A stretch of DNA of 64,000 nt from Brachypodium distachyon (taxonomy: Eukaryota; Streptophyta; Magnoliopsida; Poales; Poaceae). A program made the position numbers and the translations under genes. Below the pieces are notes generated by a model that had not been told where the DNA came from, made no database searches, and saw only the letters and a list, made by a program, of their open reading frames with translations. Location: assembly GCF_000005505.3 (NCBI RefSeq), contig NC_016131.3, positions 23,706,501-23,770,500 of the forward strand. Direction: 5' to 3'. Below are positions 47,876 to 60,100 of the stretch, one piece after another (positions within the stretch are counted from its first letter, which is position 1; every line of letters begins with the position of its first letter).

Positions 47876-48898
47876 TGTCATTGCACAGGGCTTCGACACC
47901 AGGGGCGTGCAGGCACACCCCCTTTTAGGTTCGGCAGGGGCGTCGGGGATCGCTCCGACGATCGCCGGCGTGGCCGATGGCGTACACGAACTGCAAAAGA
48001 ATGTACCCAGAATACATGCAAGCTAAGGACACATGCATGCACGTTTTTACCCAGGTTCGGGCCACCTGGAGGTGTAAAACCCTACGTCCTGCTTGTCTGA
48101 GCTTGTATACCACAAACCCAGGTGTTTACAGGTTGCTGGGTGGGTTCACGGACACCCTCTCCCTTTTGGCTAAGTGTTCCTTGCTACTCTCTGTTATCAC
48201 TAGGAGCTAGCTGTGAGCTGATCCGACTGAGCTCAGCTCGGACTAACCAACCCAAGACCCAACGAACGAACCACCAACCCAACCCTCCAACCCCTTTGAC
48301 CGTCGGCGTGGGTCCTCCTTTTATAACCAAGGGGATGCCATAGGTGCCACGGTGCATGCATTACAAGTGTCGAGCAGGGAGACATGGCAACTCCCCCTCG
48401 GCGCGCTGGTGGGCGTGCATGAGCACCAACTCCGCTGCTAGGGGTCTAAAACCCTAAAGGTAGGATTGGACAGCCACTGTTCACCTGACTTAGACGGGTA
48501 ACGCCCCTCCTGTCGGCTCATTTAATGCGCCGTGCGCCTCACTCCTTGCCCTGGCGAGACTGCGCACTCGACGCCTGGCACGCGCCCGCGTGGCGCCGCT
48601 GCTCTGCCCGCGGGGCCCCACCCTTGTGGCGGGAGCCTGTGCCTGGGAACCCCTCCTCCCGGCAAGTGGCTTCCCGGGAGGCGCCCAGGCCTGACAACAT
48701 CTGGGAACCCCCTCTCGGCAAGGGGCTTTCCGGGAGGTGTGCCGGCGGGAATATTTCCAGTAGCCCCGCTAGCCCTTCCAGGCTGGTAGCTTGCCGGGCT
48801 GCTCGTAGCTGCAGCTCGGGATGAGACTCTCCTGGGAACTCGGAGACGAAGCCCACGCGTCGCGCAATGGTGCTACCCCGGGTGCCACTGGTGCGACA
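47876..48898 (-). mobile_element. Tat-type LTR, right copy (5' LTR of copy B)
   Basis: The 1,023-bp repeat is the partner of 39,766-40,781. On minus it starts TGTCGCACC and ends ATGACA. It is followed by TCTGGAGTGCTAGGTAGGGG, which occupies the primer-binding-site position; I could not assign the tRNA. A TATA box (TTATAAAAG on minus) lies near 48,320. A polypurine tract and internal tail also flank it on the other side, so it is shared by two internal regions. Confidence 0.85.
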
Positions 48899-48965
48899 GT
48901 AGCCCCCGAGCGTGGGCCGGCAACACCTGTTCCCGGACGAGCTTTTCCCAGGTCGGTTGCTGGGC
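48899..48965 (-). other. Polypurine tract and 3' internal tail next to the right LTR
   Basis: These 67 bases match 40,782-40,848 (polypurine tract plus GGCAACACCTGTTCCCGGAC and following). They represent the 3' end of an internal region, joined directly to protease sequence at about 48,965. Confidence 0.75.
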
Positions 48966-50890
48966 TGCACCTGATCGAGAAGACCCCGTAGTGGGACGGC
49001 ATCTTCATCACGCCATAGGCGAATTGAGTTGCCACCATGAACTTGATCAGCGCTGGCCGACCAAGGATCCCGTTGTACGGCAACGGGTTATGCGCCAACT
49101 CGAACACAAGGTGCTCGGTTCTGAACGCTTCCCGGGACCCGAAGGTAACCGGCAGCGTGATGCGCCCGGGGTTCACTCCCCGGAACGGGTCGGTGGGCTT
49201 CACTTGCTCCAGTGGCAGCTGAAGTTTCTCCACCAACTTGGCGGACATGAGGTTCAACCCTGCTCCGTTGTCCACCAGCACCTTGGTCACCGTCACATGA
49301 GGTGATCGTCGGCGCTGAAGGTGATCGGCACGTGCGACCACTTCAGCGGCTGATGTGCCTTCATGTCTTGCAACAACGCACACATCTCCCAGGTGAGGCG
49401 CTTCACCGCGGCATGGGATGGGCGAGCATAGGCTCCCCCATGGATGCAGGCAAGACCTTCTTTGCAGGCCTCGAGGCAGCCTCCGACTCCGCGGCGAGGA
49501 CTTGCTTCCCATTGCACTTGTGGGAGCTCTTCTTTTGCGAGCCCGCAGCGGGGCTCGCGGCAGCCTTAGCTGCAAGTTCGGGCGCTAAGCGCCCTTCCTC
49601 TGCCATGGCGCACAAGGCGAGGAGCTCTTGCGTCGTCCGGATCCGATGCGTGCTCAGCTTCTCCCGCATCTTGGGGTCGCGGACGTTGATGGCAAAGGTG
49701 TTGATGATGGCGGCAGCCTCCGCCTCTCGAATGGAGTAGGAGAGGCTGGAGAAGCGGTTGACGAAGTGGCTATGGACCCGGCAAGCAGGTTGAGGAGCCA
49801 AGTTCTCGCTGATCCTATGAGGACCATCAGGAACCAGTTAGCCCTGACCTTGTCGTCGGCACCGATGGCGTGCATCCCCAACGTGTAGGTTAGGATGAAA
49901 TCCTTCGGGTTCACGGTCCCGTCGTACGACCCAAGCGCAGGCGGTCGGAACTTGCGGGGCCATGTCACCCGGCGCAGCTCGTGGGTGAACGTGGTGCAGC
50001 CGTCCTCGACGCCCTTGGGAGCATCCTCCTGCTCCTGCGGGCGTTGGCGCTCTGCTTCGCACCGGCGCCGGCGCTCGAAGCGCTGGCCGAGATCTTCCTG
50101 CTAGCGGGCGTTCAAGACGCCCCGCGCATCACCCTGCGTGACGATAGGTGACGAATCCGAGGACCCCAAGAGATCCTCGGCTCCCGGCCCTCCCTGCGGG
50201 GGAGGGTTTTCTTCCTGCCCCGAGACGCGTGGCGCGTCTCCGCTTCCCGGGTTCTGGCTTGCGGCCTCGCCTTGCGGCTGGTGGGCGGCGAGCGCGAGGA
50301 GCGCGTCCAGCTCTGCAACCCAGGCCTCGTGCACCGGCATGCCCTGCTGCGGGTCATAGCGCACCATGATAGCTTCTGTTGGGGTTTGAGCTGGAGGCAG
50401 CCGATTCTCCGACCGGCTGCCCCCTGCCCTGTCCCCCGGCGCACCCGGGTGGGTAGGGTGCGACCCCGACGGCGTCACTCGTGACACGGTGTGCTCGTGG
50501 CGCAGCTGCCGCTGCGCGTCTTCGGCCCGCGAGTGAACTCGACGGCCGGCGTGGGCGGCGTTGTGGCCACTCGCGCGACTGGATCCGGCGCTGGGAGCCG
50601 CCGGCCCCCTCAGCCGGTTATCCGCCCACGGCCGAGGGGGTGGTGGCGGTGGCAGCTACGACTGCGGCTGCTGCACCCAGGCAGGCTCAGGTTCGCCCTT
50701 GTCCTGCGACGTGCGCTGGACGTCGTGCGACCGCGTGTGCGCCGCCTGGGCGCCACCCGGGTCGATCGGAGAGTCACCAGCCCGCTAGGGGGCATGGCGA
50801 CTGGCTCTGTTGTCGGAGAAAACGAGGCCGATGCTGCTGCAGGCGACGGCGCCAGCGAACTCCGGCGAGCTATCCACACGCGCCCCCTAC
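48966..50890 (-). pseudogene. Tat-type gag-protease remnant, deleted
   Basis: Minus frames give a gag N-terminus (50,487-50,101, ended by TAG where copy B has Gln), the gag core in pieces (49,968-49,654 and 49,801-49,403), and protease (about 49,310-48,966, LVDNGAGLNLMSAKLVEK). Compared with copy B, about 120 bp of the gag core and the whole CCHC zinc-knuckle region are missing. The protease ends abruptly at FSIRC. This could be the upstream part of copy A, which lacks exactly these regions on its side, or a separate deleted copy. Confidence 0.8.
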
Positions 50891-50940
50891 CTGGGCCATA
50901 GACACCGGGGGTGAGCGGCACCCCCTTTTAGGTTCGGCAG
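50891..50940 (-). mobile_element. Stub of Tat-type LTR
   Basis: GACACCGGGGGTGAGCGGCACCCCCTTTTAGGTTCGGCAG matches the end of the Tat LTRs (for example at 47,897) and belongs to the gag remnant on its left. It is cut at 50,941 by a Tekay-type LTR start. Confidence 0.7.
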
Positions 50941-51130
50941 TGTAACATCCCAAAATTTCAAAACCTTTCATATGCATTGCATCCATGAGCATCATGCCAC
51001 AATTGCATTTTTGAATTCAAATTTTGAATCTCAAAAGGCTTTAAAAAGATTTTATTTCAATTTAAACCCTAGGATTTCACCCATTTGAGCTTTGGATTTT
51101 AAAACCAGTAGGGTTTATCTATAAATGGGG
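50941..51130 (+). mobile_element. Tekay-type LTR 5' fragment
   Basis: It starts TGTAACATCCCAAAATTTCA and follows the reference LTR for about 190 bases, then stops inside the AT-rich part at ATAAATGGGG. It is inverted relative to the piece at 51,523-52,854. Confidence 0.85.
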
Positions 51131-51522
51131 CCGAGCGAGCGGAGCAGCGACGCCACGTGGGCGCGTGCCAGGCGCCCAGTGTGCAGTTTCGCCAGGGCAA
51201 GGAGTGAGGCGCACGACGCATTTAATGAGCCGACAGAAGGGGCGTTATCCGTCTACTCGGGTGAACAGTGGTTGTCCAGTCCTATTTGTTAGGCTCTAGA
51301 CACCTAGCAGCGGGGTTGGCGCTCATGCATGCATGCCAGCGCACCAAGGAGTAGCTGCCTAAGCTCCTTGCTCGCCACTTGTAAACCATGCACCGTGACG
51401 CCTGTGGTATCCCCTTGGCTATAAAAGGAGGACCCCTGCCAACGGTCAAAGGGTTCAGTATTTGGTTCGTTTTTCTGGCGTTTAGTTCATTCGTTGGTTC
51501 GTTTACAGAGCCAACTCGTAGT
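51131..51522 (+). mobile_element. Tat-type LTR fragment, inverted
   Basis: About 390 bases are the reverse complement of the middle of the Tat LTR (compare 40,090-40,480). They include the TATA box GGCTATAAAAGGAGGAC near 51,418, here on plus. Both ends are internal to the LTR. Confidence 0.8.
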
Positions 51523-52854
51523 AAGTTACAGGGGCTTTTCTGTAAAAGTGCCATTTATTTAAACCGGGATTTAACTTTTTAATTTTAATCCGAGACATGT
51601 GGCGGCTTCTCAATCGTCGGTACCGGTTCGTTTAAAATTAAAACAGGGTTCTAATCCTAGCCCTTGGATCTGGATCGGACGGACGGGGGTGGCTAGGGTT
51701 TACCTGGCGGCGGCGGCGCTCATCAGAGACGGAGAAGACGGCGGCGCGGCACGGGAGGCGGCGGCGCGGGCGGTTCTGGCGAAGCGGGCGGCTCGAGGAA
51801 ACGGGCGTCGGGTGCGGCTTGGCCTGGCGAGGAAAGAGACGGGCTTGTCGAGGCTTGGGGTCGTCGGACGCCACGCCTAGGACGACGGAAGCGCTGCGGG
51901 CGGCTGCGGAACTCTGGGCGGCGACGGTGACGGGCTGCGGTCCACGAAAACAAAGACTACGCGCGTCAAAAGAAGCGCACGGAGAAGAGGATAGAGGAGC
52001 TGCGGCCCATGGGGTCGATGGCGTACCTCGTCGGTTCCGGCGAGCGAAAACGGGCGGCGGCCGTGCTAGGGTTCCGGCGAGCAATCGCGGCGGCGTGGGC
52101 GCGTGCGAGCGAGGGCAAACGGAGGGAAAGAAGAGAGCAGGGCGGGGCTTTATAAGGACGCGAGCGGCGAGTTTTAGGAAGCACGGAATCACCGGATTCC
52201 GGAGATGGCGGCGCGCGGTGTTCGGCACGGATTCGGCGGGCGGCGCGGGCAGCTTTCCTTCCGGGGAAGAAGAGCCTGATAGGTGGGCCCCACCTGTCAG
52301 TGGCGGCAGGCGCGCACGCGTCGGGCGGGGCCGGTTCGGGCGTGGGCGAGCTGGGCCGGTTTGGCCCATTTGGCCAGGCCGGTCCGGTTTTCCCTTTTTT
52401 TTTCTTTTCTCTTTTTCCTTTTTTTCATTTCTTTGATATCTTTTGATTTTGAAGTCCAAATTGGCCCAAATAAATTCCAGAAAATTTCTAAAATCATGTT
52501 TTATCATCATTCAACTTTTTGGAGTAATTTCCCCTCAAAATAAAATATATAAAAATACATTTGCCCTATAAATGCCTTCAGGGCTATATAACTATTTAAA
52601 TAAAATAGTTTTTCAACTCCAAATAATTATCCAAAAATTATGGGATAGCTTATTTATGCACTAAACCCCTTTTATAAATAAACCCTATTGGCTTGAAGAT
52701 CCAAAGCTCAAATGGGTGAAAACCCTAGGGTTTAAATTGAAATAAAATCTTTTAAAGCCTTTTGAGATTCGAATTTGAATTCAAATATTGAATTGTGGCA
52801 TGATGCTCATGAATGCAATGCATATGAAAGCTTTTGAAATTTTGGGATGTTACA
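51523..52854 (-). mobile_element. Tekay-type LTR 5' fragment
   Basis: Read on minus, it starts TGTAACATCCC at 52,854 and reaches AAGTTACAGGGGC-type sequence at 51,523, covering the AT-rich start and GC-rich promoter part (CTTATAAAGCC near 52,150). The 3' half of the LTR is missing. Confidence 0.85.
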
Positions 52855-55774
52855 CCCGATAATTATAACAGACCTAACAATGTACATGCAGTATATGGCA
52901 AGGTGGAGTTCAGGCTTTTTTGGCGTGGTAGCAGAACATAGTTTACGTTGTTACAATTGAATGTTACAATAATGCTAAACTATTGGACACCGGGTAGACA
53001 CACCGATGCTCCTATTAATCTGTGGACATTGAGTAGACACATCAATGCTCCTAACCCAAATTTAAACCATTCATTTTATTAACAAATTAGAATGAGTGAG
53101 ACCTTGCATACAGCTACCAAATCTAGTTGTTCATAATTGTCCGTAACCGGGGACACGGCTAAGTACTTAGTTTGACACTCTCGAGAGGTTGTACACTTTA
53201 CCCACAAGAAACCGACGGGTTAATCCCTTGCTGTCCTCAGGCGTCGATTACGAGAATTTTTAGAAATAATCAACCAGACCCATATCGAGGGACCCGCTCC
53301 CACCTACACGGCTACATCGTCATGATCACCTCAGGCCCAGGATCAAACAACCTACTACATCAAGCCAGAGCCCATTTAGCATGTGGTTGTACTGGAAGCT
53401 ACTAAACAGGAAACTAGTCCAGTCTCTGGTTATCCAGGTGGCATCCCACATTTGCGACACAGGCGCTCCCATAGACATGGAGAGACGACTCATAGAAATG
53501 GACCTGACGCCGCATAAAATCTCAAAAACTCAAAGCCGCCCACCCAGGATGATTCATTAATGTTGTTTTTGCCAGGTTTCCAAAATACTCCACAATATTA
53601 GTTTCATAGTAATTGAGTTTCCCTCCCACGTATACTAACATAGCATAGCATTCAACTACAAACGATGTCAATTGGTGGAAGGATAACGGCACGGGTATCC
53701 TACTCTACTAGGACAAGAGTATAGCTAGCATAGATACGAATAATAAGCCTATCAATGCAACTACACAACACTAGTACATAAGTATTTAAAGTAAATAATG
53801 TAATGGGAATTTATGATCAAAGTGAACTTGCCTTGGTAGTTGTCGGCGTTAAAGCACTCTTCACAGTCACACGGTTCGCTCTCCGAGAAAACTAAACGGA
53901 GAAATAAAACATACATAAACAACCATACACAAGAAGAAAACATGACATGAGTTGATGGGTTTTAGTTAACGAAAGGAATTTCAGTTTTGCATAACTCACA
54001 GATTTTAAAATTCTGGTCCAAAAGGATTTAGCAATAAAAAGTTCATTACACTAGTTAAAAGCAAGATTCTAAAATGAGGGTTTTAAAAGCATAAAACATG
54101 GTTTTGTAATAAACCAACAATAAAATAATTATAAAAAAAATTAATCCTCTGGTCCTACTGGACAGAGGACAACAAAACACAATTTTTAGAGTTGGTGGCA
54201 TGCCAAAAGGATTTTTAAAACAAAAGATATGAATTAAATGGCATTAAAAGCCTTTCTGTAATTTGACTGGGTTTAGATTATTCAAATTTAAAACTAAAAT
54301 ATGCCAAAAGATTCTACAGGCCGAGAGCTTTCCAAAAAGGTGTACAACATCAAATTTGGGCAAACAGATTAAAAGATATGAGCATTTGAATTTTCGGGGG
54401 CTTTTCTGCAAAGTTACAATTTCATTCGGCCGAGGAATTAAATTTAATCCTAAGCAAAGTACACGTGGCAAGCTGTGATTGGATGGTACCGGTTCGGGAT
54501 TAAAAATGGCGGCCGTCGAATCTAACTTAAAACATAAGGACGACCCAGATCGAAGGATACCCCTTCGATCGGGTTGATCTAATCTCGGCCGTTGGCCGAG
54601 ATCTAACGGTCACGGGGGTTTCGGGCTTACCTTCGGCAGCTAGGGTTCCGGCGAGCGGCAATGACGGCTCGGGGGTGGCGGCGCTGGCGTTCCGGGGGTC
54701 CTCGGGCTCGAGGAAGTCGTCTACGGCTTCCTCTTGACACGGGGAAAAAGATGGCGGCGGCGGCTTCGCTCGTGGTGGACGGGGTTGACGTCTGGGATGA
54801 AGGGGAAGCGGCGGCGGTGGCGGAGCTTCGGGTCGTCCACGTTCTTGGGCTGCGGTGCACCAAACGGGGAGACGGAGCGTGTCAGATGATGCGCGAAGGC
54901 GAGAGGAAAATGAAGGCGCAGGCAGCGGCGAGCTTCACTCACCATGTCACCGGCGGCGAAGAAAAACACGCGGCGGTGTCCGAGGTACTCCGGCGAGAAA
55001 ATTGGGCAGTGTGGGCGCGGGATGAGTGAAATCGGAAGGGGGAAAACGCAGAGGAGGCTACTGGCTTTATAGGGACGCGCAAGGAAAGAGGAGGAGGGCA
55101 CGGAGGCGACGATGCGCGGGATCGGCCGCCGGGACGCCCGCGCTGTGATTCCGGGCACTTGCCCGTTGGAGAAGAAGACCCTGACAGGCGGGGCCCGCCT
55201 GGCAGCAGCTCGGGAGCGCGGCGCGCGTGGCTGCGGGGCTGCCGTCTGGCTGGGCTGGTAGGCACGCAGGTAGGTCGAGCCATTTGGCCGGGCTGGTCCG
55301 TTTTCTTTTTTTTCCCTCTTTTCTTTTTCTATTTTCTTTTATAACTTTTGATTTTGAACTCCAAATCACACCAAATAAAATCCAGAAAATTTGTAAAATC
55401 AAACCCCCAACTACTTTAGCTTCTGGAACTTGATTTACTCCAAAATAGAATATATTAAAATAATTTTGCTTGTATAATTGCCTTTAGGGCTTTATAACAA
55501 TTAAAATAAATAGTTTATCAACTCCAATTTAAATACCAAAAATTATGGGGTAGCTCATTTATGCAATAAACCCCTTTTTGTGATCAAAACCCTATTGGGT
55601 AGAAAATCCAGTTTGCCAACAGAAGGTGAAAAACAGATTTAAAATAAGGAAGGTTTTGAAAGGCATTCAAAAATTCAAAACCAAAGTGTTTAAAATGGCC
55701 AAAAATGCATAGATGACATGATGCTTATGAATGCAAATGCATGTTGAAAGGTTTGTGAAAATTTGGATGTTACA
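52855..55774 (-). mobile_element. Tekay-type LTR, diverged subfamily
   Basis: Read on minus, it starts TGTAACATCC at 55,774. It keeps the order of LTR blocks (GC-rich middle with TATAAAGCC near 55,060, the TCTCGAGAG block near 53,180, the GGACACCGGG block near 52,985). It is clearly more diverged from the others. The last 120 bases (52,855-52,975) do not align well, so the 3' limit is uncertain. Confidence 0.75.
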
Positions 55775-55908
55775 GCCTGAGGGAGCTCAGAAAAATTTCC
55801 AGGATGCCAATGTTACCTTTAGAGGATGCATTCCGAGTGTTCTTTTTGACTATCTTTGTGATGTGTAGATGCACATAGAAGATAGGAAGGAGCTGTGGGA
55901 TGCACGGG
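55775..55908 (+). pseudogene. Copia-type gag relic
   Basis: The plus frame FRGCIPSVLFDYLCD-stop-MHIEDRKELWDA resembles the UBN2/gag segment of Ty1/copia elements, where the pattern is LSDRLYD...KELWDAL. Only about 130 bases remain between two Ty3/gypsy insertions. Confidence 0.5.
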
Positions 55909-56749
55909 TGTCGGAGCACGGTCTCCGGCACCGGGGATGCCGAGCACCCCCTTTTTGGTTCGGTGGAGGGCGAGGTGATCGCTCCGGCGATTGCCGGCGT
56001 GGCGAGAGACACGAAGTGTTGACAGGTGAATTTACCAGGTTCGGGCCACCCGGAGGTGTAACACCCTACGTCCTGCCTTTGTTGTCTTCAAAGTTGTATA
56101 TGTTGCTTACAAGGTGTCCCGGGAGTTCCCGGGAAGCTACTTGGTGATGACTCTAACTAAGGCTCCAGCTGAGCTAAAAACCAACCCTTTGACCAGTGGC
56201 ATTGTCCCCCCTTTTATAGACAAGGGGATACCACACGTGCCATTGCATGCAGCGTGACACGTTGCCAAGACGCGTGTCACAGCCACACGGAATACAATTT
56301 TACTCATCCATGCTGGACGCCATGCAGCGGCTGTCCTACTGTACACGGTAGAAAAAGTGGTTCTTAGGGGGACCGTTCTAGCCTTGCTAAACAAGCCTAG
56401 GACTGCTGATAAGACTCCCATCGGTTCATTAAATGCACTGCGCCCGCCGTCTTGTCCTGCCTTCACTGTTCTGTGGGTCCCGCCTGCATGCCTGAGCGCG
56501 GGTTGTCCGGGAGCACCTTCACGGCTAGCGCACCTGCCAGTTGCCGAGAGGCGTTTCTTTGGCTTCCCGGGACCGGGGTTCCCGGGAGCATTTTGTACTT
56601 GGCTCCTAGCTTTATCTTCACTAGGGGTCGTCACCTCCAGGCAGGCCTCCCGGGCTCGTCACTTCCCGGGAGTCCTTCCTAACGCAGCTCAGTCAGTGGC
56701 GACCCGCGCATCCTGTATCAATGGGACCCCGCGGGCCACTGGTACGACA
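55909..56749 (-). mobile_element. Tat-type LTR of copy C
   Basis: The 841-bp LTR (minus: TGTCGTACC...CCGACA) is related to but shorter than the copy B LTRs. It has a TATA box (CTATAAAAG on minus) near 56,213. Orientation and the polypurine tract on its right show it is the 3' LTR of a minus-strand element whose 5' part lies beyond the window. Confidence 0.85.
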
Positions 56750-56763
56750 GTAGCCCCCGGGCG
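56750..56763 (-). promoter_or_regulatory. Polypurine tract of copy C
   Basis: CGCCCGGGGGCTAC on minus, identical to copy B, lies directly before the LTR. Confidence 0.75.
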
Positions 56764-57049
56764 TAGGCCGGCAGCCTCGATGCTTCCAACAAGTGCTATC
56801 TTCGGTCGGTTGCCGGGCTACGCCCTATCTGACGCGTGGGTCCCAAGGGGGAAACCCCTGGGTTCCCGGCCTCGTGGGCCGCTTTTATCGTTCCACTCCT
56901 CTGAGCGAAACGGTCGGGCGCACGATCTCGTGCCTTATCTCCCTTAATCACCAGAGAGTTAAGGCCACGTCGCGCACTCCCCTCATAATCTCCGCCTCTT
57001 TAGGGCTCTTTACTGCCCATCGTGGGGGTGTCCGTTGCAATCCGCCAGC

Positions 57050-57058
57050 CCCGATAAA
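57050..57058 (+). promoter_or_regulatory. Candidate TATA box of the antisense gene in copy C
   Basis: GATAAATAC lies about 110 bp before the start codon at 57,168, a normal plant spacing once a leader is allowed for. It supports an independent plus-strand promoter. Confidence 0.45.
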
Positions 57059-57167
57059 TACCCAAGGCTGGCGGCGGGCACTCCCCATTGTCTCTTGCTC
57101 CTGCCATTGCCTCCTCCCAAGCTCCCCGCACCCCAACTCCAACCAAATCTCCTCTCCACCTCCGCCG

Positions 57168-60100
57168 ATGTCTTCCAAGGGGCAGAACCGTCCCAAGAGG
57201 AGCACCAGCAAAGGGGAAAAGCATGACAAGGCCGACAAGAAGGAGCTCTCGGACAGACCCCAGAAGGATGACGAGATGTGAGCCAAGTTCACTTTCTTCT
57301 CCCCCGGGTACAACAGCGAGTCGACAAGCTGGTCCTGGCACTGGCCACCAAGCACAACAAGCACGGACCAACGCGGATCCTCCCCGTCGGTGCAGAGCGC
57401 GACGAGCACTACTTCCGGATCTTCGGGAGGTTCGTCCTTGTCGGGTTCGTGCCGCCACACTCCTATTTTCTCTCCGCCAACATGGAGTCCTACGGGCTCA
57501 AATTGGAATTCATCGAGCTGGGGAAGAAGAAGATGGAGGACGAATGGCACCGCGATTGGTGCTGGGTGCACACCGACGAGCTCCAGGAGTTCCACGAGGA
57601 TCCCCTCGGGCCTCCGAAGGGCTCTGACGATTGGACGCTCCGCGACCCGAAGGACGGGGAGTTGGCCCCGATTTGCGCAAAGATCAGGGCGCTCCGTGAT
57701 GCCGGGCTCACGGACACGAATGGGGCGCGCCACTTCATCGGGAGGCGCGTGGTTCCCCTGCAGCGGCGCTCGCATCCGGCGTAGCTGTACACCGGGGCCG
57801 GCGATCGGACCCGGATGCAACGCACGGACCTCCTCCCGGGGGAGGTGCAGTTTTGGGTGAAGGGTATTACCGATGAGGATGAACCTTGCCGGATGCTCCC
57901 ACCTAGAGCGCATGCGCTCCACGCCGGGATCCCGAACCCGGGAGCCCGGGATCTCCCACTCTGCGACGAGTGGGGGATCATGGAGGACCCCTCGGTGAAA
58001 CCCTCCCCCCCGCAGCCCAGGTCCCAGAAGGGCAAGGGGCCGGATGCCGGCTCGGGGAAAGGGGGCCAAGGCCAGGCCTCCGCAAAGTCAGAGGGCTCGG
58101 ACTCCGACGACTCCTCGCTGGGCGTCGGAGGAGACCTCAATGACGACGACGACGATGCTCCCCCGGCAGCCCGCGAGGTCGTGCCAGAGGAGGACGACGA
58201 AGAAGATGACGTCCCCCTGGCGAGGTTGTCCGCGGTGGAGCGGGCGAGCAGGCGGGAGGCCAGCCCGCAGCTGCAGGAGCCTCAAGGCGACCCGGGGGCT
58301 GGGGCCTCCGGCGGTAGTGGTGCGGCCGCGGCAGCCGCCCCAACCACCCCGGCAACTCCGACAGCTCCCCCTGCGTGAAGCGGCCCTCTGGCGAGGAGCA
58401 TCCTGGCAGACAGGGTGCTCAAGCTCAAGCCGGCGGGGTAAGTCCGACACCACCCTGAACTGCTTCGATTCCACTAAATTATTCTGTGCCCGACTAATTT
58501 ATTTCTGCGTTTTCCAGACGTCGAGGAAGAGGGGGCAAACCAGCGTGTCGCCGGCTACCCCATCCAAGAAGCCTCGCCCGGCACCGGGCGACGGCGTCTT
58601 GGTCGCCGACACCGCTGACACAGCGGTTACAGTGGCGGCAGCGACCGCGGGGGACACAAGGATCCCCGACTCGAGCTCGCAGGGTACCGGTCTGGTGACT
58701 GGTACACGCAAGTTCGAATGCTTCCCTTACCATGCATGTCAATCCCCACACTTGACGCAGGTGTCATTCGTGCAGCTGCCGGAGGGGCTCCAGCTACACC
58801 CGCGCCTACAGAGGTGCGGGTCATCGACCTTACGGGCGAGGTCGACAACGATGCTCCGGCGGGGGCAACCCCCGCAGGAGCCCTTTAGCAACCGGCCACG
58901 GCGCCCGCCGAGGCCGTGACCACTGCCGCAGGTGACGCCACGCAGGGGGTGCCATCTGATGCAGGCGACGCAGAGCAGCCTCCACCAGCCGGGGCGGGCG
59001 GCGATGCTCCGGAGAAGCCCCCGAGCACCCAGCTCGCCCCTTCGGGTGAGCAGGGAGCAGCGGGGCTCAGCCATGCTGGGGGCACGCCTCTAAATCCCGG
59101 CGTGCCCTCGGGGTCGCAGACGGTCGCAGCGGGGTCCTCCTCCTCTGCTGGAGCCGCCTTCAGCCTAGGAGCAGGGAAGCTCGCCGGGCGGACCTGGGGC
59201 CGGATCACCTTCGACCCCAGCGTGTTCCCGCAGGGACACCAGGTGATCGATAACATCCAGCTGCAGCAGCGGATGTTCGGCGATTTCTTCAATGACGCAC
59301 GGCAGCACCACACCCGCGTAGTGGCAGAACGGGGCGCAGCGCGACGGGAGGCGGAGGAGCAGCGCACCGAACTGCAGCGGCTCCGAGAGAAGCTCCAGCA
59401 GGCGCGGCAAGCCAGGGCAGTGCCTCTCGTGCAAGGGTTGCCGGAGGCACAGGTCCTCCAGCAACTGTGGAACCTCCAGCCAGAGCACCAGCGGGAGCTC
59501 GAGCTAGTGAAGGCCACACACGCCAAGAGCGAGGAGGAGCACCAGGCAGCTCTAGACTCGTTCCAAGGGCGTTTCCGGGAGAAGACAGACCTACTGTCCG
59601 GCTACTCCCTGGAGATCCAGCGCCTCGGCCGTGAGGTCGGAGAGTTGGAGGCGGCGGCCGCAACAGCAGCCGAAGCTTCAACACGCCGGGAGAAGGAGCT
59701 GCAAGACCAGGCCCGCTCCTGGGAGCGCGAGCTTGCGGGGCAGCTCAAGGCCGCCCAAGATGCCAGCTCATCCCTTCAGGGTGAGCTCGACATGGCGCGG
59801 CAGGAGCTCTGATTGATCGACGACGACAACACCAAGAAGGCGTCGGAGATCGGTCGGTTGAAGTCCGAGTGCCGCGAGCACAAGCTGCAGGCCCAGGAGG
59901 CTCCCGCCGTGTGCACCGAGCTACGGGCCCACAGGACGGGGGAGGTGGCCAGGCTGAAGAAGCTGGCCGACTCGGCGGTGGAGGCGCTGCAGGGGTTCGA
60001 CATCCCTGGGGCTACCTTCGGTGGGGCAGACCTGGGGAGCTTCACTTCGTTCTTCGCGAACTTCGTCGGCCGGGTGGGCGGCCTACAGACTTGTGTCACG

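Noticed and set aside
56948..58140. Long minus frames (373 and 216 codons) opposite the copy C antisense gene
   Set aside because: GC-rich shadow frames without family motifs; the plus strand carries the recognisable protein and the intron.
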